A DNA stretch of 39,845 nt from a virus. The stretch is taken from the IMG/VR virus record IMGVR_UViG_3300032288_002108, positions 1-39,845 of that record; one strand, 5' to 3'. Shown here one piece after another: positions 32,608 to 39,168 of the stretch (positions are counted from its first letter, which is position 1; each line of letters starts with the position of its first letter). The notes beneath the pieces were generated by a model, which searched no databases, was not told the origin of the DNA, and worked only from the letters and a program-made list of their open reading frames with translations. The translations under genes were made by a program, and so were the position numbers.

Positions 32608-32621
32608 TCAGCTTGTGCTGA
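32608..32621 (-). promoter_or_regulatory. Inverted repeat at the transcription start, possible operator
   Basis: TCAGC-TTGT-GCTGA, perfect 5-bp arms, centred just after the predicted start site of the promoter at 32629-32656. Could bind a repressor or cap the transcript with a hairpin. Confidence 0.45.
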
Positions 32622-32628
32622 CACCGCC

Positions 32629-32656
32629 ATAATAACCTAAGCGCTCTGGTTGTCAA
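32629..32656 (-). promoter_or_regulatory. Consensus sigma-70 promoter
   Basis: On the transcribed strand TTGACA (32656-32651), 16 bases, TATTAT (32634-32629). Immediately upstream is an A/T-rich run (32658-32680) like an UP element. Best promoter match seen in the window; drives the 76-aa and 43-aa genes. Confidence 0.85.
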
Positions 32657-32668
32657 AATCTTTTTTCA

Positions 32669-32803
32669 TTATTTTTTTCTGAGGCCTAAAAAGAGCCGCA
32701 TCTGCTCCTGCGCCTGCCTGGGCGGCATCGGGCGGCGTTCACCGGCCTGGACGGCACGGCAGTGGGCGAAGATGGCGGAAAGGGATTGTTCGGTTCGGCT
32801 CAT
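32669..32803 (-). CDS. 44-aa protein after the helicase
   Basis: ATG 32803 overlaps the helicase stop as ATGA. MSRTEQSLSAIFAHCRAVQA then GERRPMPPRQAQEQMRLFLG and LRKK. Basic, partly helical. Its TAA is inside the A/T-rich stretch upstream of the next promoter. Function unknown; support is the exact junction and a clean frame. Confidence 0.6.
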   Translation of the reverse strand: MSRTEQSLSAIFAHCRAVQAGERRPMPPRQAQEQMRLFLGLRKK

Positions 32804-34200
32804 ATCTGGTCTGTCCAGTCGTCGTTCGTTGATATTTCGCGCATTGTGAACTTCGCGCCGTTGAAAAACATGGGGATTTTGGAGCCAGCGGCAAAGCCAC
32901 GGGCAAGCTCAATGATAAGATTTCGGCGGGTATGATCCACCTCGGGCTGGCTTTCGGAACTAAAACGAGCCTTTTTCTTCTCAGGAATCCAGTGTGCAAC
33001 CTTTAGCCATGCTTCGCAATCCATTGCAGGTGAACGACTTTCGCGAATTTGTCCGTCCTCGTTCTCCTGGGCGACAGCGATCAACGCCACCCCATAACGC
33101 TTCGTTGCCTCGTAAAGGGAGAGGCTGATATGGGCAATCTCCCTTTCCCGGCTTTCCCATCGTTGGCGGGAACGAACTTTGCCGATGAGATCGACAATAA
33201 ACAGCTCAAACCCTCGATCTGCCTCGGCGCGGATGTCCGCAACGATGTCCTCAACGTATCGACCTGCCGAATTGTCCAGCTTCACCAACTTCCCGATGGA
33301 GCGCTTAAGCTCCATGACAGCCCGCCCGTATTCCTCCTGCTGGCGGCGGTCAATAATGCCCTTTCGCTCAATCGAGCCATCAATGTGCTCGGCAGCCATG
33401 GCAAGAATTCGCCCTGCGTAGGTTCGACGCTGGACCTCGTTTGTGTAGATTTTAACCCGATGGCCGGAACGGGCGGCATGGTCGGCAATATTGCCGGTCA
33501 GGACGGATTTGCCCGACTTAGTGGGGCCGGTCACGAGCCAGTATTCATCCTTGCCTATGCCTCCGCTTTGGGTGTCGAGCGTTGGAATGCCTGTCTTGAT
33601 GAGCGGATCATGCCCTGACTGAATGCGCTCGGTAAGCGCCTGCATGTGATCAACGTGCTCGTCGAGGCAGTCAGCCAAAAAGGCAGTTGTCCCCGCTGTG
33701 GTGGCGATGGTGTCAAAAAAGGTCTGCACAATCGTGGAAGCGGCTGCAATCGTCGTTCCTATGCCGTCATCTGGCCCATGCTCATAAACCGCTTTCAGCC
33801 CTCGGGCAAGTCCCTCGATGGCCCGCCGCTGGCGATACTTGGCCTCAACAGTCTCGATGTGAAACCGGAAATGGGCCGGAGCCGTCATGGCCATCCCAAG
33901 TTCTGTCACCTTCATCACACCCCCAGCATCGTCCAACATCTTCGTTTCGCGAAGTCTAGAAGTCAGGGTAATGGCGTCAATGGGGATGTCCTGCTCCTCC
34001 ATCGTGAACAGTTCCCTCATCATGGTTCGAGCATTCAGGGTATAGAACGCTTCCAGGGGCAACCGAAGGCGAGCGAGCCCGATTTGCTGCGGGTTGAAAA
34101 GGATGCCGGACACAATCCCTTCCTCCGCCTCCACGGAATGCGGCATGGGCTGGTTGAGACTAGGCAGGATTTCCTCAACGGTTGGTTCTTTTGGTTTCAT
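32800..34200 (-). CDS. DnaB-type replicative helicase
   Basis: 466 aa. N-terminal DnaB helical domain (LPHSVEAEEGIVSGILF-like start, about 20-120), then the RecA-type core with Walker A GPTKSGKS (215-222) and Walker B FELFIVDLIG (D327), and VALIAVAQENEDGQIRESRS, the helicase H4-like region. Unwinds the fork 5' to 3' as a hexamer. It directly follows the initiator gene, which probably loads it. Confidence 0.92.
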   Translation of the reverse strand: MKPKEPTVEEILPSLNQPMPHSVEAEEGIVSGILFNPQQIGLARLRLPLEAFYTLNARTMMRELFTMEEQDIPIDAITLTSRLRETKMLDDAGGVMKVTELGMAMTAPAHFRFHIETVEAKYRQRRAIEGLARGLKAVYEHGPDDGIGTTIAAASTIVQTFFDTIATTAGTTAFLADCLDEHVDHMQALTERIQSGHDPLIKTGIPTLDTQSGGIGKDEYWLVTGPTKSGKSVLTGNIADHAARSGHRVKIYTNEVQRRTYAGRILAMAAEHIDGSIERKGIIDRRQQEEYGRAVMELKRSIGKLVKLDNSAGRYVEDIVADIRAEADRGFELFIVDLIGKVRSRQRWESREREIAHISLSLYEATKRYGVALIAVAQENEDGQIRESRSPAMDCEAWLKVAHWIPEKKKARFSSESQPEVDHTRRNLIIELARGFAAGSKIPMFFNGAKFTMREISTNDDWTDQI

Positions 34201-34206
34201 GGCCGA

Positions 34207-35175
34207 TTACTTCTTTGGGGGCTGATAGGTGACGTGGTAGGCGACGATGCGTCCCCAAAAATCGCAGAAGGACGCAAGCTCGCCCGTCTGCCGAACGCAT
34301 TTATCAGCGTGGCGATCATTGGCGGCAACTTCCCAGCACCATCGCAAGCCGCTTTCCCATTCCGTTAGAGTGATTTCAGGAAAGGAGTTCAGCAGACCTG
34401 AAAGTGCCACAGCGTCACCAGCCTTTTCAGGATAGCTTGAACTTGTGAACTCTTCATAAATCTGCCGAAAACGTTGGGCAAATTCCTCTACGCGTGGATT
34501 TTGGAAAAAGTCCTGGGTTGATTCCGGCTCGCGTAATCCCTGCCACCCCTTTGTAATCGTGTGGTTAATCATGGCTATAGCTCGTCGCTCTCCAATCGCC
34601 TCCAGTTCTTCAAGCTGCTTGCGCAGCTGTGTCGGCTTGAGCGGTCTTTTGATTTCCTTCCTATGGCTGATCCAGTCTTGCCAAGACTTGGCAAATTCTG
34701 CCGAGTCAAACGGAAGGCTGAAAGCCTCCTCCTTGTTCCCTTCCCTTCCTTGTTCCCTTCCCTTCCCTTCCGCTTTGCCCGCGTGGTCGTCGCGTGGCTC
34801 ACGCGTGCCGCACGCGTCAAATGTCTCTGTTTGAACGCATTGCGAAGGATCAGGCAAATCTGACTCTCTTTCGCGGTTGTTAATGACTTGGTGCCTTGAA
34901 AAGGTCGGTATGCACCCGAAAACACCCGTGGATGACGCGTATTTCACAATGAATCCACGCGTGGTCAACGCGTCAAGCACGCGTGAAAAGTCGGCGTCAT
35001 CGTATGGCAAAATCTGAATTCCAAGTCGGCGAGGCTCCCACTTGAAACGTCCGGCCTTATCGGCTGCACACCACAATCCAGCATACGCCAAACGTAACGG
35101 AAGTTTCGTTTCACGCTCTGCGTTAAATAGCCCTTCGTGAAGAAAGAACTCGGGTTTAATTGTTCTGATTCTCAT
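34207..35175 (-). CDS. Replication initiator / organiser protein with origin inside the gene
   Basis: 322 aa. The N-terminus, RIRTIKPEFFLHEGLFNAERETKLPLRLAYAGLWCAADKAGRFKWEPRRLGIQILPYDDADFSRVLDAL, is a winged-helix type common to phage O-like initiators. A charged low-complexity linker (GKAEGKGREQGREGNKEE) leads to a helical C-terminal domain that could bind the helicase. The linker DNA holds iterons and a pyrimidine tract, as lambda O carries its origin. Start overlaps the HNH stop (ATGA). Confidence 0.82.
   Translation of the reverse strand: MRIRTIKPEFFLHEGLFNAERETKLPLRLAYAGLWCAADKAGRFKWEPRRLGIQILPYDDADFSRVLDALTTRGFIVKYASSTGVFGCIPTFSRHQVINNRERESDLPDPSQCVQTETFDACGTREPRDDHAGKAEGKGREQGREGNKEEAFSLPFDSAEFAKSWQDWISHRKEIKRPLKPTQLRKQLEELEAIGERRAIAMINHTITKGWQGLREPESTQDFFQNPRVEEFAQRFRQIYEEFTSSSYPEKAGDAVALSGLLNSFPEITLTEWESGLRWCWEVAANDRHADKCVRQTGELASFCDFWGRIVAYHVTYQPPKK
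34727..34771. repeat. Pyrimidine tract of TTCCC repeats
   Basis: On plus, TTCCCTTCC units repeat with only a few interrupting G bases; CCTTGTTCCCTTCCCTTC occurs as two near-identical copies. It lies directly beside the first iteron array and could melt or form a triplex. Confidence 0.65.
34779..34822. repeat. Iteron array 1 of putative replication origin
   Basis: Four 11-bp units start at 34779, 34790, 34801 and 34812 with cores CCGCGT, TCGCGT, ACGCGT and ACGCGT. The 11-bp period is not a multiple of three, so protein repetition cannot explain it; it places sites on one face of the helix. Confidence 0.75.
34924..34989. repeat. Iteron array 2 of putative replication origin
   Basis: Six 11-bp registers start at 34924, 34935, 34946, 34957, 34968 and 34979; cores are ACCCGT, ACGCGT, a degenerate ACAATG, then ACGCGT three times. 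A single further ACGCGTGG is at 34490. Same period and core as array 1. Confidence 0.75.
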
Positions 35176-35639
35176 TCGATGTCGTGATATTTAAGTTGTT
35201 CTGACTGCAAGATTCCCATGATTAGTCCAATCAAATCCAAGGTGGATGATTCAAGCTCTGCCAAATCTTGCTGCTGTGCCTCGCTAGACCTCATTTTTTG
35301 TAACGTATCGTTCCAATGAGCCAGAGTTGGCAGAAGCTGCAATGACTGCTTTGAGCACAGCAGCTCGTAAAACAGTGAACACTCAGAGGCTGACTGCGCT
35401 GAATGGATCCCAAAGCGGACTTTCAGTAACTCCAACTTCTCATGGCAAGGCTCGCAAACCGTCACTAATGCATGATCTGGATAATCCCATGGATTCTTCC
35501 ACTTCTCGTAATAGGCATGATGAACGTGAAGGGTTTTGCCTTCTGCTGCACAGTGAGTGCATTTCCATTCATCACGCTCAAGAATCTTGAGTCTCTTCTT
35601 CTGCCATCTCGGGTCTTTAAGTCTTTGGGCGTAGGTCAT
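35172..35639 (-). CDS. HNH-type zinc-binding protein
   Basis: 155 aa. RWQKKRLKILERDEWKCTHC (C27, C30), LHVHHAYYEKWKNPWDYPDHAL (H38, H40, H41) and VCEPCHEKLE (C62, C65) form the treble-clef HNH pattern of a common phage family. The HNH nuclease triad is partly present, so it may nick DNA or only bind it. The C-terminal half is helical and unlike typical HNH proteins. It begins just after an attenuator-like RNA. Confidence 0.8.
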   Translation of the reverse strand: MTYAQRLKDPRWQKKRLKILERDEWKCTHCAAEGKTLHVHHAYYEKWKNPWDYPDHALVTVCEPCHEKLELLKVRFGIHSAQSASECSLFYELLCSKQSLQLLPTLAHWNDTLQKMRSSEAQQQDLAELESSTLDLIGLIMGILQSEQLKYHDIE

Positions 35640-35731
35640 GACAACAAAAATCCCTCAACTCTGCCCGCCGCGTGAACCCCGCGACATGACGGCACGACAG
35701 GCAGAATTGAAGGATTAATGTTTGATTTCAT
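35636..35731 (-). CDS. Possible 31-aa leader ORF through the hairpin
   Basis: ATG 35731 to a TGA overlapping the HNH ATG (ATGA). Product KSNINPSILPVVPSCRGV then HAAGRVEGFLLS. The whole 24-bp hairpin lies in this frame, and its ATG is inside the segment complementary to the hairpin loop. Translation would open the hairpin. A frame this short can arise by chance. Confidence 0.35.
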   Translation of the reverse strand: MKSNINPSILPVVPSCRGVHAAGRVEGFLLS

Positions 35732-35755
35732 GTCGATTAATGACCGCAGGGGTTC
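35641..35755 (-). ncRNA. Attenuator-like RNA leader of the replication genes
   Basis: On the transcript, bases 35716-35693 pair with 35672-35649 over 24 consecutive positions (19 Watson-Crick, 5 G-U), followed by UUUUUGUUGU just before the HNH ATG. The 20-base loop holds UCAUGUCG and GGGGUUC, complementary to CGACAUGA (35735-35728) and GAACCCC (35755-35749) upstream. All five wobbles are G-U on this strand and A-C on the other, favouring function in minus-strand RNA. Confidence 0.7.
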
Positions 35756-35789
35756 AATCCTGGCACCCGGTCAAGGCAAAGAATATCAT
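35754..35789 (-). CDS. Possible 11-codon leader peptide
   Basis: MIFFALTGCQD; its ATG overlaps the stop of the 42-aa zinc gene (ATGA) and its TGA overlaps the first bases of the upstream pairing segment GAACCCC. A ribosome ending here would cover that segment. Too short to support as a product; listed as a possible control element. Confidence 0.3.
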   Translation of the reverse strand: MIFFALTGCQD

Positions 35790-35914
35790 TTCTTCACCTC
35801 ATGTCCATTGATTTTCTCAGTCTTGCGACACTTGGGGCAGGGCTTCCGCAGGCCGGTTCCGGCGTTGACAAGGATCGAGCCCATGCCGAGGCAGTGTTTG
35901 CATGTTGGTTTCAT
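35786..35914 (-). CDS. 42-aa zinc-knuckle protein
   Basis: ATG 35914 overlaps the previous stop as ATGA. MKPTCKHCLGMGSILVNAGT then GLRKPCPKCRKTEK: two CxxC pairs 21 residues apart, a rubredoxin-like or DnaJ-type zinc knuckle common in short phage proteins. Probably binds zinc; partner unknown. Confidence 0.75.
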   Translation of the reverse strand: MKPTCKHCLGMGSILVNAGTGLRKPCPKCRKTEKINGHEVKK

Positions 35915-36075
35915 GAATCAAGCCACTCTTGGGTTGCTCGCAGGAAGGCAAAAACAAGCACGCATAAAGCCACTAAAAAAGCGGCAGCGGCAAGCCAGTA
36001 AAGCTCATATGTAGCCAGGGCGGCGCTGGCGACAATGCACAGCATCGAGCAAATGAAGATGTGAATGCTTTTCAT
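35911..36075 (-). CDS. 54-aa membrane protein with two segments
   Basis: ATG 36075 is two bases past the SSB-like stop. Hydrophobic segments IHIFICSMLCIVASAALA and YWLAAAAFLVALCVLVFAFL, then RATQEWLDS. A small hairpin membrane protein in the replication block; function unknown. Confidence 0.7.
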   Translation of the reverse strand: MKSIHIFICSMLCIVASAALATYELYWLAAAAFLVALCVLVFAFLRATQEWLDS

Positions 36076-36077
36076 GG

Positions 36078-36440
36078 TCAGAACGGAATGTCTCCTCCAT
36101 CATCATCCGGCATGGCCGCATTGCTGGTTTCCTGGCGTTTTGGCGCGCCCTGGCCCTTGTCGAAAGAGAACACCTTGCCGTTGCCGATGATGGGCAGCTT
36201 GAGGCCTTCCTGGCGCTCCTCGCGAGTCACAGGCTCGGCCACGAAATGAGTGTTCCCGTAGTTGTCTTTGCCGTTCTTGTTCTCGACTGCCTCCAGATTC
36301 AGGTAGACCTTGCCGTTGGCGTGCTTCTTCGCCCTGGCCTTGTTCAGGTCGATCACGACGCACTCGGTGCCAGCTTTGGAGGTGATGAGGCTGGCACCTT
36401 GAAGGCCCAGCAGATTGATGGATAGATTCAGTTTATTCAT
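36078..36440 (-). CDS. SSB-like protein with acidic tail
   Basis: 120 aa from ATG 36440. Beta-rich N-terminal part (NKLNLSINLLGLQGASLITSKAGTECVVIDL, then KVYLNLEAVENKNGKDNYGNTHFVAEP) and a C-terminus of DDDGGDIPF, the acidic-tip pattern used by SSBs to recruit partners. The OB fold is inferred; it is not a close match to bacterial SSB. Start overlaps the previous stop by eight bases. Confidence 0.7.
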   Translation of the reverse strand: MNKLNLSINLLGLQGASLITSKAGTECVVIDLNKARAKKHANGKVYLNLEAVENKNGKDNYGNTHFVAEPVTREERQEGLKLPIIGNGKVFSFDKGQGAPKRQETSNAAMPDDDGGDIPF

Positions 36441-36597
36441 GGGGATTGGATTTCTCGTATTGTTTGCGCAGCCACTCGTTGACGAACTCAATGTCGCCTC
36501 GGTTTAAAGCGGCTTCAACCTCGCCTGTGCCCTCGTATTCCAGCGGGCCGGCGGGGAAATGCTCGGGATCGGTCTCTGGGGACGGGATGCGGCTCAT
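36433..36597 (-). CDS. Acidic small protein, 54 aa
   Basis: ATG 36597 follows the previous stop by one base. SRIPSPETDPEHFPAGPLEYEGTGEVEAALNRGDIEFVNEWLRKQYEK: Pro/Glu-rich start then an amphipathic helix. No family recognised. Confidence 0.65.
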   Translation of the reverse strand: MSRIPSPETDPEHFPAGPLEYEGTGEVEAALNRGDIEFVNEWLRKQYEKSNPHE

Positions 36598-36598
36598 G

Positions 36599-36862
36599 TC
36601 ACCATAGGTTGAGGGTCTTGCCGAAAGCTTCGGCGCGTTGGGTGGCAGTTGCATGCCAAATATAAGCAGCATGAGGCAAAGGCTTGCTGCTATTGTTCAC
36701 GCCGCTATACCCGACAATCCGGCTAAGATGCATGGCCATTGTTCCCATTAGCTCAACGGGCAGCTTTTTCTCCGCCTCATGCATGGCGTTGAGGTCGTTG
36801 AAATAGTCGGCATCTTTGCCAACGGCTTCTGCGATCTTGATTTGTTTTTGTTCTTGGGTCAT
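36599..36862 (-). CDS. Phage accessory protein with NDLNAMHEAEK motif, 87 aa
   Basis: ATG 36862 overlaps the previous stop (ATGA). TQEQKQIKIAEAVGKDADYFNDLNAMHEAEKKL: the DYxNDLNAMHEAEK block recurs in many phage and prophage proteins, some placed in phage ABA-sandwich-like families. The C-terminus has an A-x-Q-R-AEAFGKTLNLW motif seen at the ends of relatives. Function unknown. Confidence 0.75.
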   Translation of the reverse strand: MTQEQKQIKIAEAVGKDADYFNDLNAMHEAEKKLPVELMGTMAMHLSRIVGYSGVNNSSKPLPHAAYIWHATATQRAEAFGKTLNLW

Positions 36863-37053
36863 TTCACCAATCTCCTTTCCCATTCAAGTTTGATATACAT
36901 CAGGCAGTTTCCAGCTTTAACGCCGCTCGCCGTCATCACGTCATCGCTCTTGCCGTGGATTTCCTCCAGCCCCTCAATAGCCATCAATAGGCACTTGCTC
37001 TGCGGGTCGTCTTTCTGTCGAAGCGCGTCTTTGATTTGTTCGATGGTGGTCAT
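36859..37053 (-). CDS. Hypothetical protein, 64 aa
   Basis: ATG 37053 (ATGA overlap). TTIEQIKDALRQKDDPQSKCLLMAIEGLEEIHGKSDD is a helical pair; the end is LEWERRLVK. The start lies at a junction sequence (CACCAATGACC) shared with two neighbouring genes. Confidence 0.65.
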   Translation of the reverse strand: MTTIEQIKDALRQKDDPQSKCLLMAIEGLEEIHGKSDDVMTASGVKAGNCLMYIKLEWERRLVK

Positions 37054-37376
37054 TGGTGAGGTTGTCCTTTCTTTGTTGGCGGCATGGCCTGATTTGAAAG
37101 AAAATATGGCTGGAGTCTGTCTGGCATTCCTGATGACTGATCTCCCATGATCTGCATGACGCGGAGTCCGTTGCCTGTGCAATGGGTGGACGCCATATAC
37201 ATCTGGAAGTCGAGAGGGAAATAGGAACCAACCTTGTTTGAAAACGAGCAAGGCGTTGCAAGGGCACATGCTCCAAGCGTTCCAAAGAAGCGGGCTTGCT
37301 CTTTGTCGTCAAGCTGCCAGAAAAGTTCGGCTAGCTTCTCTGGCGTGAGCGGTGGGATTTCAGCGGTGATGGTCAT
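37050..37376 (-). CDS. Hypothetical protein, 108 aa
   Basis: ATG 37376 (ATGA overlap). TITAEIPPLTPEKLAELFWQLDDKEQARFFGTLG is a helical N-terminus of a kind seen in small phage proteins; the centre has HCTGNGLRVMQIMGDQ. Junction repeats on both sides. Function unknown. Confidence 0.65.
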   Translation of the reverse strand: MTITAEIPPLTPEKLAELFWQLDDKEQARFFGTLGACALATPCSFSNKVGSYFPLDFQMYMASTHCTGNGLRVMQIMGDQSSGMPDRLQPYFLSNQAMPPTKKGQPHQ

Positions 37377-37597
37377 TGGTGTGTCTTGTTGAGTTCGTGC
37401 AGAGACCATTTAAGCTCGTCTCTGTAGTTGGATGCCTGCAAGTCCCGGCCATACCCACAGTAAGAATCTGCTGACTCTCCGCGAAGTAGCGCGTCGATAA
37501 GAGACTGGGCATCTTCAGCTACGTTTTTGTATAGCCTAAGCTCCTCTCGCCAAGCCCAAACAGATAGGCGACGAGCAATCGTTTTTATAAGGGTCAT
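37373..37597 (-). CDS. Hypothetical protein, 74 aa, ends ELNKTHQ
   Basis: ATG 37597 joins the previous stop as TAATG. TLIKTIARRLSVWAWREELRLYKNVAEDAQSLIDALLRGESADSYCGYG is helical. Its end repeats the end of the gene before it (ELNKTH). Function unknown. Confidence 0.65.
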   Translation of the reverse strand: MTLIKTIARRLSVWAWREELRLYKNVAEDAQSLIDALLRGESADSYCGYGRDLQASNYRDELKWSLHELNKTHQ

Positions 37598-37836
37598 TAG
37601 TGTGTCTTGTTGAGTTCTGCGATCAGGGCGTCGGCCTGCTCAAGGGAAAGACTAGCTCTGTCTTTAAGTTCGCTGCCAGTCCATGAACACGGGTTAATTC
37701 CACTGTTTGCGTAGATTCCCTTTAAAACTTCCCCTGCAAAGTAGGCTCGCAGGGACATTCTGGGTCGATGCAAGTGATGATGCCCGTTTGAGGGGAAGGC
37801 TTCGCCTCCGTAATTAATGGTGTTTGGTGTGCTCAT
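37597..37836 (-). CDS. Phage accessory protein with MSLRxYFA motif, 79 aa
   Basis: GGEAFPSNG at the start and RMSLRAYFAGEVLKGIYAN in the middle match a widespread small phage protein whose core is MSLRDYFAAKAL. The C-terminus, LEQADALIAELNKTH, also follows that plan. Function unknown. ATG 37836 overlaps the previous stop. Confidence 0.75.
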   Translation of the reverse strand: MSTPNTINYGGEAFPSNGHHHLHRPRMSLRAYFAGEVLKGIYANSGINPCSWTGSELKDRASLSLEQADALIAELNKTH

Positions 37837-38261
37837 TGTTGTGGTGGGTAGATGTCGATGTAATCAGTATCCTCTTCGCCTGGCTCGCTAAAGGCGGCCC
37901 AAAAATCGCCCCCGCACGGTCCATATGGAATTCTGTGAGCGTAAAGCCGGATCATGCCATCCGGCACAGGCCCAGCCTCGGCAATAGGGCGCAGGCGGAG
38001 GGAGGCCTCCAACTCCTTCACCTTATCGTCGGAGGCGCGGATTGTGTCTTTGAGAAAGTTAATAGCCGATTCAAGTTCGTCAATTTTGTCGCTGCCGCCA
38101 GGGTCAATTTGCAACCTGCCTTCCAACTCCTTCACCCTGGCCTCGGCGGCGATGGCGCGGCGTTCGAGGGTGCGGCAGAAGTCGGCGTCCACGCAGTGAA
38201 TCCAGTTGCCTGTTCCGCAGGCGGCATCTGTCTCCGGCGTGTCTGTTTGTGGTGTGTTCAT
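37833..38261 (-). CDS. Coiled-coil accessory protein, 142 aa
   Basis: TPETDAACGTGNWIHCVDADFCRTLERRAIAAEARVKELE is the common TPETDA...LERR...ARVKELE arrangement of phage accessory proteins; a second helix (KDTIRASDDKVKELEASLRL) follows, then a compact domain (IAEAGPVPDGMIRLYAHRIP). Probably a dimeric coiled coil with a small C-terminal domain. ATG overlaps the previous stop. Confidence 0.7.
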   Translation of the reverse strand: MNTPQTDTPETDAACGTGNWIHCVDADFCRTLERRAIAAEARVKELEGRLQIDPGGSDKIDELESAINFLKDTIRASDDKVKELEASLRLRPIAEAGPVPDGMIRLYAHRIPYGPCGGDFWAAFSEPGEEDTDYIDIYPPQQ

Positions 38262-39016
38262 GGGAGGAAGGGTTGGAGGTTAGCCGAAGTCATTACAACT
38301 TCAAAATCGGTTATAAAATCGTCAATATCGGCATCATTAGGATGCTTGGCTTGAACTATGCCTTTTGCGCGTTCACAGAGATCAACTAACTCTCTGACCG
38401 TATCATTCGCCTGCCGAACAAACTCGGCGGGGTCTGGGACGCCAGCAAGGGCGTTGGTGCAAATAATACCGCGATTGGCCTGCGCAATATCAAGCAAGCA
38501 TCCGCCATTATCGGTTATCTCCGATTCAGGCAGTGGAGAAAGTTTCCACGGCTCGCCAAAGTCGGGAGCCTGCGCGGCCTCGGGCTGCTTGGCAAGCTCG
38601 TCAGGGTGCAGGAACTCGGGAGGGACGGGGCGGCGGGTGCGGTGACAGTGGAAACCGGATCCAATTTTGGCAACTGCCCCGACGATGGAAGATACTACCC
38701 ATGGCCCTCTTCCATAATACAATACCTCATCGCCCGCTTCAATCACCTCCCCATCCAGCAATGGCCTGAATCCTCCTTCCAACATCTCGTTGGTGAAGTC
38801 GTTCCTGTGCCACTCCGCGCCCTCGCGCAGCCGTGGCAGGCGGGCCTTCCACTCGTCGGCGTGGTGGATGCGGAATTTGTATGCTGCTGCTTTTGACATT
38901 TTTTCAGCGAAATCGCCGCCGACAACGAACCAATCTCCGTCGTCAACGTCGCAGTATTCAATCCGGCATTTCTTGGCCTTGGCAAGTTTCAGTTCTTCGA
39001 GGGTGTGTGTTTTCAT
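38258..39016 (-). CDS. Mosaic accessory protein, 252 aa
   Basis: Residues 1-55 (THTLEELKLAKAKKCRIEYCDVDDGDWFVVGGDF...) and a central GEVIEAGDEVLYYGRGPWVVSSIVGAVAKIG block look like separate small modules. The C-terminal part (FGEPWKLSPLPESEITDNGGCLLDIAQANRGIICTNALAGVPDPAEFVR) is the type found in Ead/Ea22-like phage proteins. Ends ANLQPFLP, like a gene at the other end of the window. Function unknown. Confidence 0.7.
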   Translation of the reverse strand: MKTHTLEELKLAKAKKCRIEYCDVDDGDWFVVGGDFAEKMSKAAAYKFRIHHADEWKARLPRLREGAEWHRNDFTNEMLEGGFRPLLDGEVIEAGDEVLYYGRGPWVVSSIVGAVAKIGSGFHCHRTRRPVPPEFLHPDELAKQPEAAQAPDFGEPWKLSPLPESEITDNGGCLLDIAQANRGIICTNALAGVPDPAEFVRQANDTVRELVDLCERAKGIVQAKHPNDADIDDFITDFEVVMTSANLQPFLP

Positions 39017-39018
39017 GG

Positions 39019-39168
39019 TTAGTTATCCTTCCATTTTTGAATGCAGGCAGCGATCATGTAAAACATACCAACAACCTTGAGGGCGATGGACCACCAATCT
39101 TGTGGTATCTGATAACTCTGATTCCAAAATAAGAATGCAGCGATCATGTTAAATTGATGATTTTTCAT
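39019..39168 (-). CDS. 49-aa membrane protein with internal duplication
   Basis: ATG 39168 overlaps the HTH stop (ATGA); TAA is two bases before the next ATG. FNMIAAFLFW and FYMIAACIQKW are related halves, and the matching DNA (39041-39063 and 39132-39153, GCGATCATGT core) is almost the same. One or two short hydrophobic segments. Function unknown. Confidence 0.65.
   Translation of the reverse strand: MKNHQFNMIAAFLFWNQSYQIPQDWWSIALKVVGMFYMIAACIQKWKDN

Noticed and set aside
32640-32671. 10-codon ORF starting at TAATG after the 44-aa gene
   Set aside because: It runs through the promoter -35 and is too short to support; AT-rich promoter DNA explains it.
35749-35770. GGGGTTCAATCCTGG as a tRNA T-arm
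   Set aside because: T-stem pairing is poor and the bases are better explained as the upstream segment pairing with the hairpin loop.
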